Shown here in pieces: positions 34,390 to 46,690 of a stretch of 64,000 bases of DNA. The position numbers and the translations under genes are program-made. Under the pieces are notes generated by a model. It was not told where the DNA came from and did no database searches. It saw nothing but the letters and a program-made list of their open reading frames with translations. Positions within the stretch are counted from its first letter, which is position 1, and every line of letters starts with the position of its first letter. Source of the DNA: Allolobophora icterica (lineage: Eukaryota > Annelida > Clitellata > Crassiclitellata > Lumbricidae); contig OY744604.1 of the NCBI GenBank assembly GCA_963556255.1, positions 22,120,566-22,184,565 of the forward strand. The letters are read 5' to 3'.

Positions 34390-34800
34390 TGAATTTATTT
34401 TGACAGCGTAGTTACGGTAGTTGGTTTGAAAGTGGTTGAACACTCAACTCCGTTATCTGAATATTTGCAAGCAAACGGCGTGGACATCCTACGAGCCTAT
34501 AGGATGGTTCAAGTTTAAGATACTATCAATGAATTAGACCAAATACATCTAACTGTTGATGTAATTTTTTAAGCAGCTACACCTTTTTCAGAGCTTGCTA
34601 ACAGTGAACAAGATAAAGAAATCTCGACATTGATTTTGAGACTGCTTTAAAACCAAAAGAAAACAGATCAAAAAAGGAATTGCCAGAAGAATCTGCTAAA
34701 GACTTGCCAAATGAAAATGCGAGCGATAAATTTCGAGTGAATGTTCACAACATGGTACTGGATCAAGTTATTAGTAGGCCTGTATTCTATGCAGCATTGC
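34390..34800 (+). pseudogene. hAT transposase relic (DUF4371-like region)
   Basis: Plus-strand frames give STPLSEYLQANGVDILRAYR, then a degraded stretch, then FRVNVHNMVLDQVI. This matches the middle of ZMYM-type hAT transposases, where a helix reading LSxYLQ-x-x-x-xDI precedes a later F-x-V-N-x-x-x-x-x-LD-x-x-I segment. In-frame stops show it is dead. No element ends were found for this copy. Confidence 0.55.
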
Positions 34801-34851
34801 AGAGGCAACACCAACGTTAATAAGTAAGCTAAGGTCGCTTTGAGTTGTTGA

Positions 34852-35061
34852 CAGTGTTCACTGCGGAAGATAGTTGCGTAGTTGCTGATTTTTGTTAGTT
34901 AAAGTTTTTAGTTAGTAACGAAAGAATACTAGTTAAACTTTGGTTTTAACTAAAACTTTTGTTTTAACTAAACTACTTTTTCTAGTTAAACTTCATCCTC
35001 ATCGAACAAAATTTATTAACTAAAAGTAGGCAACTTTATAGTTAACTATTGCCAATCACTG
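34852..35061. mobile_element. Possible 210-bp hAT-like MITE
   Basis: The ends read CAGTGTTCACTGCGG and, inverted, CAGTGATTGGCAATAG. The interior is made of repeated TAGTTAAAC / TTTTAACTA motifs in both orientations. A clear 8-bp target duplication was not found, so confidence is low. Confidence 0.3.
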
Positions 35062-35136
35062 GTGCTACCATATGTTTTTAACATCAAAACCTTATTTAGC
35101 TCAGTGTTTCAATAAAAGCACTGAGAAAATGTAGAC

Positions 35137-35271
<135 letters not shown>

Positions 35272-35379
35272 GGAATAGAGGCCGTTCCAGATGATTTACT
35301 TATTTTAATTAATATTTAAGTCCCCAAGGGATCACAATGTCATGTACCTTGGGGCAAAAAAAATATAATAATAATAATA

Positions 35380-35705
35380 ATAATCTTTTTCTTAATTTAA
35401 GCGCCTGCTAACCGCACTGAGCTATACAGTTAACATACATATAGTTGAAACGGCAGCCACGCAGGGCGCCTTACATTGGCTACATGTATACAGTAGAAGC
35501 ACATGATAACAGTTTTACAGGAGTCGAACACAACTGCTTAAACGGCAGCCACAAGGCGCCAATCACGGCCTACTATTCATTAAGCACCGCCGGCCACCTA
35601 GCGAGTGGAAGGCTGAATAAACCTTACGGGGGTTTACTGGGTTCGATCTCGGTACCTACTGCTCTTCACGCCAGTGTGTTATCCATTACTCTACGCCCTC
35701 CCCTC
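35380..35705 (-). repeat. tRNA-derived SINE with (ATT)n tail
   Basis: On the minus strand the head at about 35640-35700 reads as tRNA-like. It has an A-box-like TAGAGTAATGGATAACAC and a B-box-like GAGATCGAACC at roughly the right spacing. The 3' end reads GCGGTTAGCAGGCGCTTAAA and runs into an ATT repeat. An internal AAACGGCAGCCAC..AGGCGCC motif is duplicated (35450 and 35540). Confidence 0.55.
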
Positions 35706-36629
35706 TTCAAAGAACTGTAATTTTTAAATAATACAAAACCTCTGGTAATGAAAACAATCTAGGGTGTATTTAACTTAATACAGCCTTTCACTCTGCACTT
35801 CAAACTTCATATATAGTACACATCATTCCAGATATAAATCGAAAAGAACATTATAGTTGGCCTGGGCCCATAACCTGCTGAAATTCACCGTTTAAATTCA
35901 GGATTTGTTAGATAAATCAGAGTTCAGTTATTGTCCATTAAAATCAGCGCGAAGAAGACAGGAAGTAGAGTACAGTTTTCAAGAGTGTCCTGCTTTATTG
36001 CCACCTATAGCCTAGAATGTGTATAACAAGTTAATTCTAACAATAGATAACTCCTATATATTTAACTAAGTACACATCTATAATGTAAAACGATTTTACA
36101 TACTTCATGTGCAGTTATGTGCAAGAAAGCTGCAATTTCTATCATGTCCATCAGTGGCGTTAAACTATTTTAAAGCATTGCCATGGCGCGTAGCACTTCT
36201 ATGGAAACTCTTCCATCTATTACTTTCAGTTTTTCTGTCGACGGGCCATTCTACTTAATAGGGGCCATATTCACAAAGAACACACCTCATCTTGAAGCAC
36301 GAAGTGTCGTCCCAAGTGTATGAATTTCCCTGTATCATGCTTACACAAAATTCATTAAGCGGATCAGTGCAGCTGGGTTGTCCAGCACGCCAGTGTTGAT
36401 AGAAGAATGGCAGAGAAGTGTTCGAGTTAGGCTTCCAAACAAAAGGAGTGCTGCAGCTTGAATTTTGCCTTTGACCGGAAGTCCAAACGAAGAATCCACT
36501 TGCAAAACCAGCATTAATATAGCAGGGATCTAAAAATGTAATCGAAAAATGCTATGCACTTCATTAGAAAGCACTCACTGAAAGGGTTGGATAAAGAGGT
36601 AATATATTTGAATGAATTCCGCAACGGTC

Positions 36630-36840
36630 TGTAATCAAGGCGTCCATAGGAATTTTTTGGCGGAGTGGCAAGAAATTTTTAGGGCGAGCAAAATTTCTTA
36701 CAAGGGGAAATGACGTTTTTGCATAGGAAAAAGTTTGCACAGAAAAAAATTGGAAAAAAATATTGATCCAGGGCTATATCTAACTAATTAAGTGTTTTTC
36801 GCATTGAAAATCGTGTTGGGACTTCTGCAAAAATCATAAT
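36630..36840. repeat. Dispersed repeat shared with 48645-48840
   Basis: Both copies contain AACGGTCTG, TTTTTTGG(C/A)GG, AATGACGTTT(T/G)TGCATAG and GTGTTTTTCGCATTGAAA. They lie at different positions in intron 4 of genes C and D and could be one dispersed element or ancestral intron sequence. Confidence 0.45.
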
Positions 36841-37054
36841 AATCGAAAGATTTTATTTTTGTAAAATATTTGTAAAATGCAGGTGAGAGGCAAATGTCCC
36901 CTGCCACTCCAACTCCGGTCGCCCATGTCTGTAACAACACGGCAACCGTCTGTGTGAGCTAGTTTATTGCCAACGCAATGCTTTGATTGAGGAACATGAC
37001 ATTATAGTAACCAATTATTTCATGCGACAAGGCTTAATAAGGTTAATTCATACG

Positions 37055-37660
37055 GAGTATTTGTATAGCGCCTCTTTAAGGTCATCTACTCAGAAGCACT
37101 CCAGACCCAACCCGGCTGAAGAGTACAGTCTCGAGATTTGAGTAAAACGTGATGTAATGGCTGCTTGGGACCAAGCGAAGCGCTACATGGAGCCCATTCC
37201 AGATTGCAGGGCCGTCGATGGAAAAATCACGGCGCTGCCTAAGGGCTGTCCGTGAGTGGGGAAGCAGAAGCTCAGCCTGTTTAGAACAGCGCAGGGAACC
37301 ACAGAGCTAAATGTTCAGGGTGGAGCAGCAATGTTCCCGCAAATACACAGGGGCCACTCCCACAAGGCAGCGCCACACTAGGGCAGAGACCCGATAGGCA
37401 ATACGCTGCGGGATAGGAAGCCAATGCAAAACATCACGCATTTGCTCGGTGACATAGTCAAATCTCGGGATGCGACCAATAAGACGTGCTGCTCCTCGCA
37501 CGACCCAGTCCAAGCACCCAATCCGAGCCGCTGAGAGATCAAGGTAGAGAACACTGCAACAGTTAAGGCGAGAGACGACAAATGATTGGACAAGTATGGA
37601 AGCGGCGGTGGAGGTTAGACAGCGAGAGACCACTCTAAGGTGGTTGTCGAAGTTTTTAAA
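37055..37660 (-). mobile_element. LINE 3' part with RT C-terminal domain, intron 4 of gene C
   Basis: The minus-strand frame 37307-37633 carries LVQSFVVSRLNCCSVLY, GAARLIGRIPRFDYVTEQMR, LHWLPIPQRIAYRV and LVGVAPVYL. After a frameshift it ends in FSIDGPAIWNGLHVALR and a tail GCTATACAAATACTCC. It is the same CR1/L2-like family as 3541-3900 but retains more of the protein. The matching intron of gene A lacks it. Confidence 0.8.
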
Positions 37661-39284
37661 TTCCGAATCTTAGGGAAAGTGACTTGACGTCTGGCAATTA
37701 GTCAGCAATTCGCAAAGATAAGTTACTTTTCAAACATTACCGAACTCATTCATTTGGTACGACGATTATAACTATAAAATAACGCGGAGTGCCTTTTTGG
37801 AAGGCGATGTATGAAAGACTTGATGCATGTGTTCATGCATAATGTCAATATGATAGGATTTCGAAGTCAGGATTCTTCAATGCAGAATTTGTAGTAACAA
37901 CTGAACATTTTAATGAGCCAAATAAATTCTGTACTAAGGTGTTTTCTGAAATTGCCTTTTGTGATGCACGAAATACAAGTTTTCAAAAGGAAGTGAAAAA
38001 TCTTGTGGACCACTTAAAGCCCAAGCTATATTATAGTTAATTCACTTTAGCTAGCAAAATAGAGCAGTTTCACACACTTCATAAATTACTCTTGGACCTA
38101 CATGTATATTAATCTACATAAGTGGACTTACTGTTCAATGTCGCGTTCATGTAGCTGTCGATGGCGCTTTGCTCAGCCGCGCTGTTGATTATAACTGAAT
38201 AAGCTCCACTGTACAATTGTTGACATCTTACACTAGCTGTGCTCCAGTTGAACATCTGATTGATTGGTCGATAACATCCGCTCGCACCAGCAACAAAATC
38301 GAACCCTGCTGGACATACTGAACAAAACAATCATAGCGCTATTATAGACGTATTAGAACTTGTCAATCGCTGATTCAAAGCTAAACAAAAAGAAACACCG
38401 AAACAGGATCCCTTTTGTTGACCTTTAGACTCTCCAACTATCGACAAAATTTGTGTTTTGTTCCATGCGTTGTGAAAATATTTCCAACCTTACTGATCTG
38501 CTAATTCAATGGAGCAAGACCTAATAATAATTATGCACTTTGAATCATTGAAGGACCGCGGACAATCAACAATGGTGAGATTATCAGATTGTGTGAAATT
38601 TCGATGATTACAATAGTGGTCTTGTTTGACTTTAACGACCATGTGACTTTCTGTTAATCAGCAATTTCTGAGCCATTTTTATATGTGTTATAAATTCAAA
38701 AATACTTTCACAAATCAAATCATTAGCCAGAATGTGAGGAAAGGAAGTGCATTGGTCTCGTTTACTGGTTCGTTGGCATCGTTAAGTGGTATATGGATAT
38801 TAGTAATAATCCATTCAAGAATACAATGTTAAACTTAAATCACTTTACGTGTTTAGAATTTTATGTCTCAAATTAACCTTAAGAGGAAACGTTACTTATT
38901 TCCAGAAGCGTTTACGCAAAACGGAACCCCAGGAGCAAGGATTTTTGGCGGCCCTTCTGAACTTGTAGGCTGAGAGTATGAGACTCAGATAGTGTTTAGC
39001 CTATCATGTTCAAAAACCCACGAAGTTGAACTTGAAGCCGTTTTGTGAGTGTCATTGATAATGCTTATTTCTTCTAAATATTTATCTTTCAAAATATGTT
39101 GTTAGGCGAAGGAATATATTTTAAGCAATTCGAAATTGGTATAAGATATTAACTCATATAACTGACCGACGCTTATGTATTACATTTTTCGGATTACATT
39201 TTGTCTTTCTGTTCTCGCTCTAGGGATGAATGGATGTAGATATATGCCCAGTATATTGAAAATTTGCAATGCCCGTTGTACACT

Positions 39285-39460
39285 CGATTGGTTAGAGCAT
39301 TCGCCAAGAAGAGCGCAGAGTGCGGATTAAGCCTCAACCGAGAGAGCATCGTTTTACTACTGTGCTATAGGGACTTAAACGAAGTCCTTCACTCACAATT
39401 GCTCTGCGCAATCACATCGATTGATGGTTTGTCGTAATGGCGCTAAGTAAATGCGTAATA
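39285..39460 (+). repeat. tRNA-derived SINE, ortholog of 6466-6640
   Basis: It has the same sequence and intron position as the copy in gene A, beginning GGTTAGAGCATTCGCC and ending TGGCGCTAAGTAAATGCG. It shows the age of the insertion relative to the A/C duplication. Confidence 0.4.
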
Positions 39461-40805
39461 ATAGTAAAAACTATAGCAGTTTCCATATTTGAAAGGAAAT
39501 GAAAGGATCGCTTGTTTTCTCCTTAAATATAAACCAAACTCCATGTTCCTTACAGACATTGACAGTTGGCGATGTCCAATCGTAGACGTAATCCTTCGTT
39601 CTGCTGCTGGCGAGACTTCCTTCAGTTACCGGAGATGATTGAATGGTGACTGTAATGGTGCACACAAACGGCTGCAAAACGGGAGGATCACCCGCTTGGA
39701 CGTGGACCGAAATCGAGTTTTCAGTGGTCACACCAGGAATGCCAGTTGGACTTCCACTTAAATTTCGACAATTCATCGATAATTCGCCGTTTTTGGTGAT
39801 GTTTGATGCACATTTAACTTTCAGCCAGTCGTAGGCCACCATTGATCCATTGGTGACATTGGTTGTATACATTCGGGTTTCGATTCTGTGAAAACAATAA
39901 ATTAGCCGCAAGTGATTCTGATCTCTTGAGACATTGCATAGGCCTACAAATTGAATTGCAATTATAATATGTATGAAGATATTTATCGGCTTCCCTAGAC
40001 ACAAAAACGAAATACTGTCATTCGGTTGTAAGAGTATTTGCAAAAGTATATGCTGCAACTTCAGGAGAGACCCAAGACAGACACTCACGACCTAACACAA
40101 TCAAGCCACGAGCGAACATATTGGTCTTCAAGCGTTTGCGATAAAGAGGAAAGTGAGGCCGAGAAGTTCACATCGCAAATTTGTTAGCAACATATGCCAG
40201 GTGGATGAACGACAAGATCGTAATCTCGAGACTTCTACAGCGCCCAAAAAAGCTACGTCGCGGGAACCAGCTTATTCACAATAGCAACATTATAAAAGCG
40301 ATGTTTCAGGGATAGGCCTATAAATTGAATAATTAAATGTCTTTAAAAAGCTTAGAGAAAGACGAGGTTTTATCTCAACGATACGGATAAAGTGGAGACA
40401 AAACAGGCTCCAATTGTGGATCCCGAGCAGTCTTTGCTTCAGTAACGATATGCATTATAGTCGGTATACGTAAGAAGAACAATGTCTCCATGAAATTCTC
40501 CCCAAGGGAAAGGACATGAGTTAAGAACACACAATTATTCAGGGCTGTGATCTTTTCTAAGGTGTTATCGAGTATAGGAATATAGGCGTCTACCAAAGAA
40601 TGATGATGTTTAAAAATGGAATGGAGATCTATGTGTGAATTCTGAATAAGCGCTGACCTTGTGCTCGTGATTAGTGCTGTATAGGCCTACAGAATTAATA
40701 AACCTAAAAGATAATATTTTTGATCGTCTTAGCCTTATATGTCTATGTATCAATAATATCGTGGTTCCACGTAGTTTTGGCGGCTAAGTGACTTGTAATA
40801 TTCTA

Positions 40806-40810
<5 letters not shown>

Positions 40811-40890
<80 letters not shown>
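40811..40890. repeat. (GA)n microsatellite near the exon 2 donor of gene C
   Basis: About 39 GA units lie some 60 bp downstream (minus strand) of the exon 2 donor. Gene A has only GAGAGAGAGAAAGA at the same place, so the run expanded in C. Confidence 0.97.
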
Positions 40891-40893
<3 letters not shown>

Positions 40894-41715
40894 TACACAC
40901 GCATGTATGATTTAATCAGAAGTGAGTCGGTATAACGAGATACTTACGAAGAACAACCACTTCAGAGGTAGCAAAGAATTCAGGTGATTCTTCAATTTTG
41001 CACGCGTATGTTCCACTCTGGTTCATTTTCACATTGTTGATCAGTAGGTTACAACCTCCATCCGATGTGTCTACGGCGTACTGATCAGCGAATGGCTCCA
41101 ACACTGCACAGTCCTTCACAACTGTTACAGCCACCGAAGTTGAATCGTTGACCGGAGTGAAAGTCCAAAGGCCAATTGATGATGAGCTTCTGCACTCGAG
41201 GAAAACTTTGTCTCCAGCCATTGCCACGTTGTTACTCGAGAAAATCCGCTACAAAACTCGTTCTTATTATAACTGGCAAAAGTAATTGTACATAATATTA
41301 TATTCTTAAGAACACAAAATTTCGTTTTTTTGACTCTCTAAAATACATTGTAAACTGTAGGTGAAGTTGATATTTAGCATGAAAATTGAACCAACGATTC
41401 ATCGTTTAATGTTTCATCCATTTTTTAAATTAGAGCCTACTACGTGGTTTGTACTTTCACGTAAGAATAAAGAATTTCCGGACATATGTACACGCTTAGT
41501 TTAGTAAATTTGGTAGAGAGCTAACAAAATAACATTACCTTTGCATTTGGCGCATCAAAAATATTGACAAAATTTACATATAACATATGCATATTGTGGG
41601 CTATGCGGCGAGAGTGGAGCGAAGGCTTTACGTGGCTAACATAAAGCATAGCGTCTGTTTCAATGTATAGTTTTAGAGGTGCTTTGCGTGTATTTCAGAA
41701 AACGTCATATAAGCT

Positions 41716-42068
41716 ACAGTCTACGTGGTGTCATCTGATTGAACAGTAAGACCTCAGCCTGACCCAAGTATAATTGACTAACCGTGTGCTTATCTTGCTA
41801 AATATGTCTACTTGGCTACTTAGATACTATCGGTTGTCAGCATGACACTCCTTGTCTTTGATCTTCTAAGTTCTTGTTTGTTGGAATAGGATTTCAGCAG
41901 CCTGGACTCTGTGTTCGGCCTGTTGACCCAACTTGTTAGAACTGGACCAGTCGGTCAACTTGACTCACTATTTTGCATTGCGGAAATATATTTATATCTA
42001 CTTTGCATTGTCTAGAAACTTATCTTGCTTCCATAGTTACTTTACATACCTAAATCTACTCTATGATA
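41716..42068. repeat. Dispersed repeat, inverted copy of 2500-2850
   Basis: This block interrupts a sequence (AAGCTAC..TACTGACACAT) that is continuous in introns 1 of genes A and B. See the copy at 2500-2850. Element ends and target duplication are not clear. Confidence 0.6.
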
Positions 42069-42918
42069 GTACTGACACATAAAACCTCCCATAAACGAAT
42101 GCAGTTCATCACCACAATGAAACGTCAATTTTACACAAAGCATTCGAATTTTAAAATTGGATTGAAGATGGGATCCTACACCCGAGGTGCAAATGATGAG
42201 AACACATCATTCAGAGAATTGAAATTCTAAATAAACACCCAACACAATTTGGACAATACCATGTGCATTTTATTTATAGTTTTAAGTGAAATGTTAAGTG
42301 CACAGTCTATGATTTATGTCTTAAACAAAGTATTCCAACACAACTTAAAAAGTCCTGTAGACGCTCCTAGATATTTAAAAAAAAACCTGCATCAAAGCTA
42401 CTTACTTAAATAACTGCGCTATATCAATTTAAATCAACGAGAGTAACTTGCTGATAGCAGCTCACCTGATAGCTTATAGCCTACCTTTGACTGAGCGTTT
42501 TCGAATAAGCAACCCGCGAGTGTGGAAATCTTTGACGCTGAAAACTTTGGAGACTATGATCACGATTTCATTGCAATTATAATTAATTGTAATAGGTTTG
42601 ATTGTTTATCATATTCACGTAGCTTTTGCAGCCGACTGTCTCCACCAATGACACGGAAAAACTATAGAAGAGTTTACATCCCGAGGTTTTCATTAAGTAG
42701 TTGTACTGAATGCACTCTTTCTGAGCAACGCAAGCGAAAGCGCACTCAGAATTGCTGGCAACAAACTGTTCCTTCGAAGGAACACCATTGACGCAAACCT
42801 GATCACCTTTTGAGTTGAGGTTGAGTGGGAAAATTTCTGACGATATCAAAGTAGCTTCGCAGAATGTAGCGCAACTCATCAAGCCTATAACATATGCAAC
42901 CACCTGTGCTGCAGCCAT

Positions 42919-44030
42919 TTCGTCGAATGCCAACCAACACTGCGGAGTGAAAACCCTGTACAGAAGGTTCATATATAGACGGAATAAAAGCTAAACGGTA
43001 TAAACGATTACGGTGATCAGTGACACTGAAAGTAGTAACTGAAGATAAATTTGTAAAGCACAATAGTTAGGTATTTTGATGTTCTTGTTACTGAACTAGC
43101 AATGATGTTTACTTTTCTGTATTAGCGTCTGTTGCTAACCACCCCTATGTCGTTAAGCCTCAAGGATTCAAACTTCTATCGTTGAATCTGGTCTGCATTT
43201 GTAGCAGATTTAGTTCGGGACAAGGTTTAGTTCATAAAATCTTGAGAATTCGTGATGAGGCTTAGATCCGTCGTGCTGTTGTGACACAATACGGACGAAG
43301 GCGCACATAGTCATTGTCTTATCAAAGACTCGCTTCAGTGGTGGACTAGCAAGTGTCTCTTCATGTCTTTGATGAATGCGCTTGCAATTGGCTGGGTACG
43401 AACCGCACACGCTAGAAGACGGACGACGCAATTGAGTACCGGCACATTGTAAAGCGTTCAAATGTCATAATGCGTGTGGGTGCACACGCGTTGCTGAACA
43501 GAAATTCTTCGCAAGTTGGTGCGACCGTTATTGACTGATCTCAGAAACAGTCAATGATTGTTGCATAACAACAGTCTGCAATGGAAGCAAGGAGCCCTTG
43601 ATAAAATATTCATGTAGACTTTCATAGATAGAGACGAGATGGCGTTGCTTCCCATTACAGAGGCTGACGTACGCCGCCAATGAAACAAAATTGAATGCAT
43701 TTGTTGACATTGTCTCCAAGACAACAAGCTTCTGAATAAAGAACTCGTTGTCAAACTCTGAACTGCTTCATATTGATATTTCCTATTATTCATGAGACAT
43801 GTATGTCGTGGAACAAGGTAGCCGATTGGTTACATGGCTCGGTTTATAATGTGAAGGGTACAGGTTCGAACTTCAACATACAGTTCTTGTATAGGAACCT
43901 TAGGCAAGTCCTTCTGGCAGTGTCCTAGTGCAGCCGATGCTTTGTCGTGTTCGTGCTTACCCCTTTGAATTTTGCTGGAAGGGCCAATACTTTTTAGTTG
44001 TATTTCTGCATAGCCTATATTAGTATGGTT
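42919..44030. other. 5' flank of gene C, duplicate of the gene A flank
   Basis: It aligns over most of its length with 11343-12500. No extra gene is supported. The flank contains a minus-strand open frame (43210-43461) also open in the A copy. Confidence 0.4.
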
Positions 44031-44032
44031 GG

Positions 44033-44037
<5 letters not shown>

Positions 44038-44076
<39 letters not shown>

Positions 44077-44098
44077 GCGTACATGTATATATATAAAT
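44038..44098. repeat. (TA)n microsatellite
   Basis: A TA run of about 36 bases, then an imperfect continuation TACGCGTACATGTATATATATA. It is absent from the matching place upstream of gene A. Confidence 0.95.
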
Positions 44099-44564
44099 CT
44101 GTGTGTGGCTGTTTCTGATATAGCTGTGATTAGCCTTTTAATTGAATATTAAACAACAGGTATCTTCCACGTGCAAAGTATTTAGATCAATATTATTACA
44201 ACCTAGATCGACACACGTTATTCGTCAGAATCTGACTCAAATGCATATTGCTTATGCTCTTCCACTTAGGTTTTATCATTCAGAGTAACTTTTTGTCTTT
44301 CCTGTTCAATGTTTATGCTCAGAGGTGACGACAGAAATTCTGGGCCCTAGACAGCGCAGTCACGGGCCCCTAAATTATCTTTATGCTTTAAGAGAAAATT
44401 TTAAAAATTGAAATAAAAACGTGTTATATTATATTTATATATGCAACAATGATTTTATTCAGTAATATTATATTTCAACAGGCATAACTCATAAACTTTG
44501 TGTAACTGATTATATTTTTTTTAATAATTTGATTGCGGGCCCGGCCGACCGGGCCCCTGAATCT

Positions 44565-44960
44565 CGCTATATTTTCATCGAGAATCCAGTTTGAGCTATA
44601 TTTTCATCGATCTGGCAGCTTCTAGTTTGAGCTATATTTTTATCATCGGTCATCCAGCTACTAGTTTGAGCTAGATTTTTATCATCGGTCGGATATCCAG
44701 CTTCTAGTTTGAGTTATATTTTCATCGCTCATCCAGCTTCTAGTTTTATGAAAATAGAGCTACACGGGCTTTTTCGTAGTCCAATGTTAAAAAATACAAA
44801 CTAGAAGCTGGATGAGCGATGAAAATATAACTAAAACTAGAAACTGGATGAGCGATGATGAAAATATAACTCAAACTAGAAGCTGGAAGATCGTGAACCA
44901 CTTGTCCGTGAACCATTTGTCCGTGAACCGGTTGTCGTGAACCATTTGTCCTGGAACCGC
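44565..44960. mobile_element. Small foldback-like inverted repeat built of ~40-bp units
   Basis: The left arm repeats units with TTTGAGCTATATTTTCATCG and CATCCAGCTTCTAG (44575-44745). The right arm repeats the reverse complement, GAAGCTGGATGAGCGATGA (44800-44890). The centre is at about 44750-44800. The right edge continues into GTGAACCATTTGTCC repeats (44892-44955). The whole segment is missing from the matching spacer near gene A (joint at about 14170). Confidence 0.65.
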
Positions 44961-45393
44961 TCAATACTTTGCAGATAATAAAAGCCAAAATTTGGCGTAG
45001 CGAAAACCTGCGAAGGTTATCGTTGAACCGATGCATAAGCCATAACAACATTTCGGGCAGTTAAAGGGTTACTTCAAACTTTAGTAGGCCTACAGTTGGT
45101 GAATAATGTTCCATTAACTATGCGAGTATTTGCGCGTTTTTATCCGATCATATCAAAACCGATGACTTAAAGTCGTGGGGCATAGCGTAGCGAGTGTGCC
45201 TAATCGGCGGCATTATTGTACGTAATACATGGCAAGGATTGACCAACATGCGATCAAAGAGACTAGCGTCAGCATTATTACACAGTGCCTCAAATGAGGG
45301 GGATGATGAAAGTAAGTACCACTGACGCACCAGCATCCGTATTACCCCGTCCATGGCCTCCCGTTCTTGCCCGTTCGCAAACCCCACCACACA

Positions 45394-45775
45394 TATTGAA
45401 TTGAATTGAATAAATTCTTTATTGTAACCACAATTACATAATCACAGTTAACACAAAAATACAATTGTTTTACAAGCTGGCCACAAAGGTAGGCCCAAAA
45501 GGGAATACTCCCGCTACCAGGGACACCTATTTTCCAGTTAATTATATAGCGTAGAACCAACTTGGAGACAAACTTAGTTTAAACAAAATCGAGATTAACT
45601 AAAGTAAACAGCTGGGACTGCCTCTACTCGGGCAGTCACACAATGCAATGAGAAAAGTAAGAAAAATTATAACATTAAACGAGAAAAAGTAAATGACTAT
45701 AATGTGAGCAATTAAATAAGGGAGACTAAAACATAGAAGTCATAATCTCCGATATCTTATCTTAACTACTAATAT
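45394..45775 (-). mobile_element. LINE/SINE 3' end with (CAATT)n tail
   Basis: On the minus strand it ends CAATAAAGAATTTATTC followed by AATTCAATTCAAT repeats, a typical retroposon tail. It is absent from the duplicated site near 14600. It is 5'-truncated and the protein part was not recognised. Confidence 0.55.
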
Positions 45776-46240
45776 TAGACTGACCTTATACTACTCCCTA
45801 ATCTACCCCTACCTTGCTTACTGTTCTATGATCTGGGCATCCAACTACGCTCATCGTCTCAATAGATTAATAGTGTTACAAAAAAGAATATTACGTAGGC
45901 CTATTATTGATGGCTCCTCTTATTATATGATCATAGTGACCAATTATTTCCTCACCTCAGAATCCTTTAACTGACTCAGATCAGACAATGGCAGATTCTG
46001 GAGTTCATGCACCGAAACATCTTTTACTCTCTGCCTACTAAATATTCAAAGCTCTTTACTTATTCAACAATTGCCACTCCTATAACATGAGAAACTTCAT
46101 TAGATCTACATTTGCGCGTACTAACTCCCGTAGAAATTCGATTTACATACTGGTCCGATAGCATGGAATGCATTACCTGAGGAGCTGCGAACCATTCGCT
46201 TGTTGGGGATATGTCCATTGTCCACCATATAGCCAATCAA
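45776..46240 (+). pseudogene. LINE reverse transcriptase C-terminal fragment, duplicate of 14640-14985
   Basis: Frames give YCSMIWASNYAHRLNRLIVL, QKRILR, LEFMHRNIF and, further on, a WNALPEELRTI end. It has several frameshifts. It extends past the point where the 14640 copy is cut. Confidence 0.6.
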
Positions 46241-46690
46241 CAATACTTCTCTAGCTACCTTATTTTGCAAGTGGTTGATATATATATAATCAGTTAACAT
46301 TAAAACAGAACTTCAGAGAAAATCAAATTTTTTAAAAATGCATAGAAAATGTGCAGTTTTATTTTTCATTGATCTATTTTACTGGCTCCTACTATAATAA
46401 TTTAAAACGTATCTAACTAAGCACACACAATTAATTTTGTAATATAATAGATAGAAAGCGAAAATACCAAAAATGCTCTTGTGCTCTGCATATAGATTTT
46501 GCAATCGTATGGTGATGTCGTCACAGATTTTCTTTGTAATGACAAAGAAATAAAAAAAACACGCCATAAGGTGCATGTGTGAACAGAGATCTTGTCAATC
46601 TGTATAAGCAACGTTCTAACAGCGCAACGGTGTATAAACAGACTCTTCCTCTGATTACATCAAGGTTTTCTGTCCGCTGACGTTTCTCTT

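Larger units (their letters stand above)
36255..42918 (-). pseudogene. Gene C: PAN-Ig-Ig-CTLD lectin-like gene with two lesions
   Basis: All five exons are recognisable: 42610-42918, 40948-41248, 39554-39885, 38132-38317 and 36255-36529. Exon 1 gives MAAAQVVAYVIGLMSC, a signal peptide, and the PAN/apple-like domain. Its donor is AT instead of GT: A, B and D read ATG|GTAAA, C reads ATG|ATAAA. Exon 2 (Ig; VFLECRSS, NQSGTYAC) has a 6-nt in-frame insertion. Exon 3 is 332 nt instead of 330, because TA is duplicated in TGTATACAACC near 39868, shifting the frame 18 nt into the exon. Exons 4 and 5 are open and give a complete CTLD (GFFVWTSGQR, HWRAGQPSC, YTWDDTSC, CVLCEYGPY-stop). Exon 3 is flanked by phase-1 introns, so skipping it would restore frame. 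Without that the product is truncated. It is closest to gene A, including introns. Confidence 0.8.

Noticed and set aside
42610..42918. Exon 1 donor of gene C as a U12-type AT-AC intron
   Set aside because: The sequence after the exon, ATAAAC, does not match the U12 donor consensus ATATCC, and the paralogs use GT, so a G-to-A change is simpler.
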